NCBI GenBank assembly: GCA_009929265.1
Contig: SAAU01000006.1
Location: 19,207 to 83,206, forward strand
Reading direction: 5' to 3'
Length of the DNA stretch: 64,000 nucleotides
From: Alphaproteobacteria bacterium
GTDB lineage: Bacteria > Pseudomonadota > Alphaproteobacteria > CASFRQ01 > SAAU01
Made by a program: the position numbers and the translations under genes. The notes beneath the pieces were generated by a model. It worked only from the letters and a program-made list of their open reading frames with translations. It ran no database searches and was not told the DNA's origin. Below, in pieces: positions 62,026 through 64,000 of the stretch. Positions within the stretch are counted from its first letter, which is position 1; every line of letters starts with the position of its first letter.

Positions 62026-63846
62026 CTAAATCCCAGAACATCCAGATTGCGGACTTGGTGCACTACATCCAGAGCCAGAAGTTTTAACATTTGTGGCCGA
62101 AACAGTTGAGCAAGTTAATTCACACAAGTTTGTGCATCTTCCTGAATTTGAAGAGAGCGTTCCACTTGTATAACTTGACGTTGACCATGTTCTCCCGATG
62201 GTGCATCCATTTATCATGGAAGAAGAGGCGGTGTATTTTGGACAAATTGTGCCGCCCGAAACACTTGTTGTGCCATAAATGAGGTTATAGGTCCTTGGCC
62301 AGCTGCAACTTTTTGATTGACTTACCATAACGCAAGCGCATCCGCCTAAAATTGTGTTATAACAAGTGCTACAGCCAGAACATCCACAATGACAATCGTA
62401 TCCAGAGCTGCAAGAGTAGTAATTGTTAAATGTTGCAGCACAAGGAATTGATTCGGTTCTAGAACTTGCTTCAACCCCTTGAATAATGCCGCCCGAGATG
62501 GTTCCTGTTGTGTTCACCTTTACAAAGTTTTTAATTTCGCCGCCCGAAATTGTGCCGGCCAAAACCTCAACAGAAGTTCCTGAAATAACGCCATTTGTCA
62601 TGGTTGAATTTGCCAAGATGATCCCGTTTCCCGAAAGTGTCCCATTTGAAAACGAAAAAGCATTCGTATTTATATTACTTCCAGAAATTGTCCCCCCAGA
62701 AATTGTGGAATTTGTTAGAGTTAAATCTGTTCCTGAAAGCGTTCCATTTGAAAGGGTCGTTCCTCTTAAGGAGACATTTTCGCCTGTGATTGTTCCTCCT
62801 GTAATCGTTCCTGTGTAAAGGATGACGTTTTGTCCGTTGATTGTCCCGCCAGAGACTTGAGGCGCTGTCCAGGTAAAGTTTGTTGGTGATTTTCCTCTGT
62901 TGCAGACAACCTGTCCTTCATCACATGTTTCTTTATAAGAGCATCCACTTCCATGAGGACAAATAACATCAAATGAAGTCGTTCTTGCTGTCGCCGAAAC
63001 CCCGTATGTAAACGAGCAATTCGATATTCCTGTATTTGAGGCCTCATTCCAGCAAACTCGTGCCGTTGAGTTATCAGGAAAAATATTTCTTGAATCAAAG
63101 GTGCCGTTTCCAACTTTTACTCCAACAGGAATAATTACTTTTCCTGGCATGTTATAGACAAGGTTAAGGGTGTTATTGATGCAGGTGACAGTTTCGTCTG
63201 CATTTGTCGTTGTGTAAGTTGTATCTCCTTCGCTAGATGAGCTTGAATGAGTACAAACTCTAGAAAAATCAATAATGCTTGTTCCCGCCGTTGGAATTGA
63301 AGAAAGGGTTGTGATGCATGCAGGATAAGCAGAAGAAGAGGAATATGATTTGCTATAATTGATAATTTCTCTCCAAGAGCCTCCTGTCACAAGAGAAGAA
63401 GGAATATAGACAGGTTCTTTAACAATTGCGGTTCCACCAACGGTTCCTCGGATTTCTGAATTTCCAGAGATTTGGGCGCTTTCCTGAATGGTGCCGCCGT
63501 TAATCCAGTTAATTCCACCCGTTATCGTTCCGCCTGTAATGTGGGCATTATTGTAAACAACGGTTGAACCTCCAATAGTTCCTCCAGATATACTTGCGCT
63601 TGTTAAAATATAAACACCAGGGTCTGATCCCATCTGGGAAGTCAAAAGCGTTCCGGTCCCTTGAATGGTTCCGCCAGAAACAGAAGCCGTGCAAGAGCTT
63701 TGAGCCGCTCCATTCCAATAACAAGTTTTTGCTTTTCCAAGAATTTTTGCACTTCCAAAAATGGTTCCTCCATAGATGAAAGGCCCTTCTGAATTGCTTT
63801 GGTTTAAGACACCAATGATAGCATTATCTTTAACAGAGCCATTCAT
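62026..63846 (-). CDS. Large cysteine-rich GGTI-repeat surface protein (5' incomplete)
   Basis: 606 residues in the open frame from ATG 63846. Strongly repetitive: GGTI/GGTIxG/SGGTI units every ~7-12 residues (e.g. VSGGTIQGTG, ITGGTITGG, LSNGTLSGT), typical of a beta-solenoid. The C-terminal ~150 residues hold many Cys in pairs (CSSGYDCHCGCSGCSTCY, CACVMVS). No signal peptide appears at ATG 63846, and the frame stays open upstream with matching repeat sequence (GGSLQGGDLRGSAK) to a TAA at 63910-63912, without a start. A different-frame ATG (63920) precedes it, so a frameshift near 63908 is likely. Probably exported or surface-bound; function unknown. Confidence 0.6.
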   Translation of the reverse strand: MNGSVKDNAIIGVLNQSNSEGPFIYGGTIFGSAKILGKAKTCYWNGAAQSSCTASVSGGTIQGTGTLLTSQMGSDPGVYILTSASISGGTIGGSTVVYNNAHITGGTITGGINWINGGTIQESAQISGNSEIRGTVGGTAIVKEPVYIPSSLVTGGSWREIINYSKSYSSSSAYPACITTLSSIPTAGTSIIDFSRVCTHSSSSSEGDTTYTTTNADETVTCINNTLNLVYNMPGKVIIPVGVKVGNGTFDSRNIFPDNSTARVCWNEASNTGISNCSFTYGVSATARTTSFDVICPHGSGCSYKETCDEGQVVCNRGKSPTNFTWTAPQVSGGTINGQNVILYTGTITGGTITGENVSLRGTTLSNGTLSGTDLTLTNSTISGGTISGSNINTNAFSFSNGTLSGNGIILANSTMTNGVISGTSVEVLAGTISGGEIKNFVKVNTTGTISGGIIQGVEASSRTESIPCAATFNNYYSCSSGYDCHCGCSGCSTCYNTILGGCACVMVSQSKSCSWPRTYNLIYGTTSVSGGTICPKYTASSSMINGCTIGRTWSTSSYTSGTLSSNSGRCTNLCELTCSTVSATNVKTSGSGCSAPSPQSGCSGI

Positions 63847-64000
63847 GATATATCCGGAATAAAGTTTTGCACTTCCTCGAAGATCGCCTCCTTGAAGAGA
63901 ACCTCCATATTATTAACCATCTCTTTGTATTTTATAAATATATAGAAATAAAGTCAATAAAACATTTTAACCAATTGAATAATTTTATTATTTTTTTATA

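Overview
The window comes from a low-GC Gram-negative chromosome, most likely an alphaproteobacterium of a host-associated or gut type. Reasons: an outer-membrane and lipoprotein set (Lnt, FadL-type porin, OmpA-like lipoprotein), UDP-sugar enzymes, alphaproteobacterial prophage families (DUF6127, DUF2924 plus a large serine recombinase), an FtsB-like divisome protein, and lysine/mDAP genes of the DapL-DapF type. The lineage is inferred from gene content; no rRNA gene is present to confirm it.

Layout. (1) 1-17.3 kb is core chromosome: 3' end of yidC, engB, an HD-domain gene, tRNA-Arg and tRNA-Gln, small envelope genes, tRNA-Glu, recJ, an OmpA-like lipoprotein, nusB-nrdR, glyA, rpiB, ruvX, a lipid-kinase-like gene, an ftsB-like gene, a PAS-GGDEF cyclase, dnaK-dnaJ. 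(2) 17.4-22.5 kb is a very AT-rich accessory block: a small membrane protein with a tiny highly charged partner, and on the other strand a membrane-anchored protein, a 957-residue helical protein and an intracellular subtilisin-like protease. Nothing here is a recognised system, but the layout resembles a defence cassette. (3) 22.5-38.4 kb is a large nucleic-acid-processing, defence-type locus: a Cas4-like plus DUF2779 nuclease; a WYL regulator followed by a membrane-anchored FAN1/VRR-NUC-type nuclease broken by one frameshift; and a rightward operon of PLD-SNF2 helicase, DUF4391 protein, type III methyltransferase (Mod), type III restriction subunit (Res) and an AAA ATPase. (4) 38.4-43.2 kb is a cryptic P2-like prophage remnant: lysis genes (spanins, holin-like, M15 endolysin), tail genes D, X, U, and a 5'-truncated tape measure fused head-to-head to the 3' end of a large terminase gene. 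(5) 43.3-45.4 kb carries DUF2924 and a large serine recombinase, likely the integrase of the whole element. (6) 45.6-64 kb is core again: tRNA-Ser, tRNA-Thr, dapL, a TIM-barrel protein, a MATE exporter, a hemolysin III family protein, FadL-like porin, ugd, a VirB8-like orphan, ptsP, glmU, glucokinase, dapF, lnt and a large cysteine-rich GGTI-repeat surface protein that is incomplete at its 5' end.

How it fits together. The element from about 22.5 to 45.5 kb looks like a prophage-derived, serine-recombinase island that has lost phage replication and head genes and now carries a compound restriction locus. The main operon has overlapping or near-touching genes (ATGA or 1-11 bp gaps), so helicase, DUF4391, Mod, Res and AAA ATPase are probably co-expressed, with the divergent WYL protein as the likely regulator. 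The target-recognition part of Mod and the AAA ATPase are visibly more AT-rich than the rest, suggesting module exchange. All functional statements about defence are inference from domain content; none was tested by a search.
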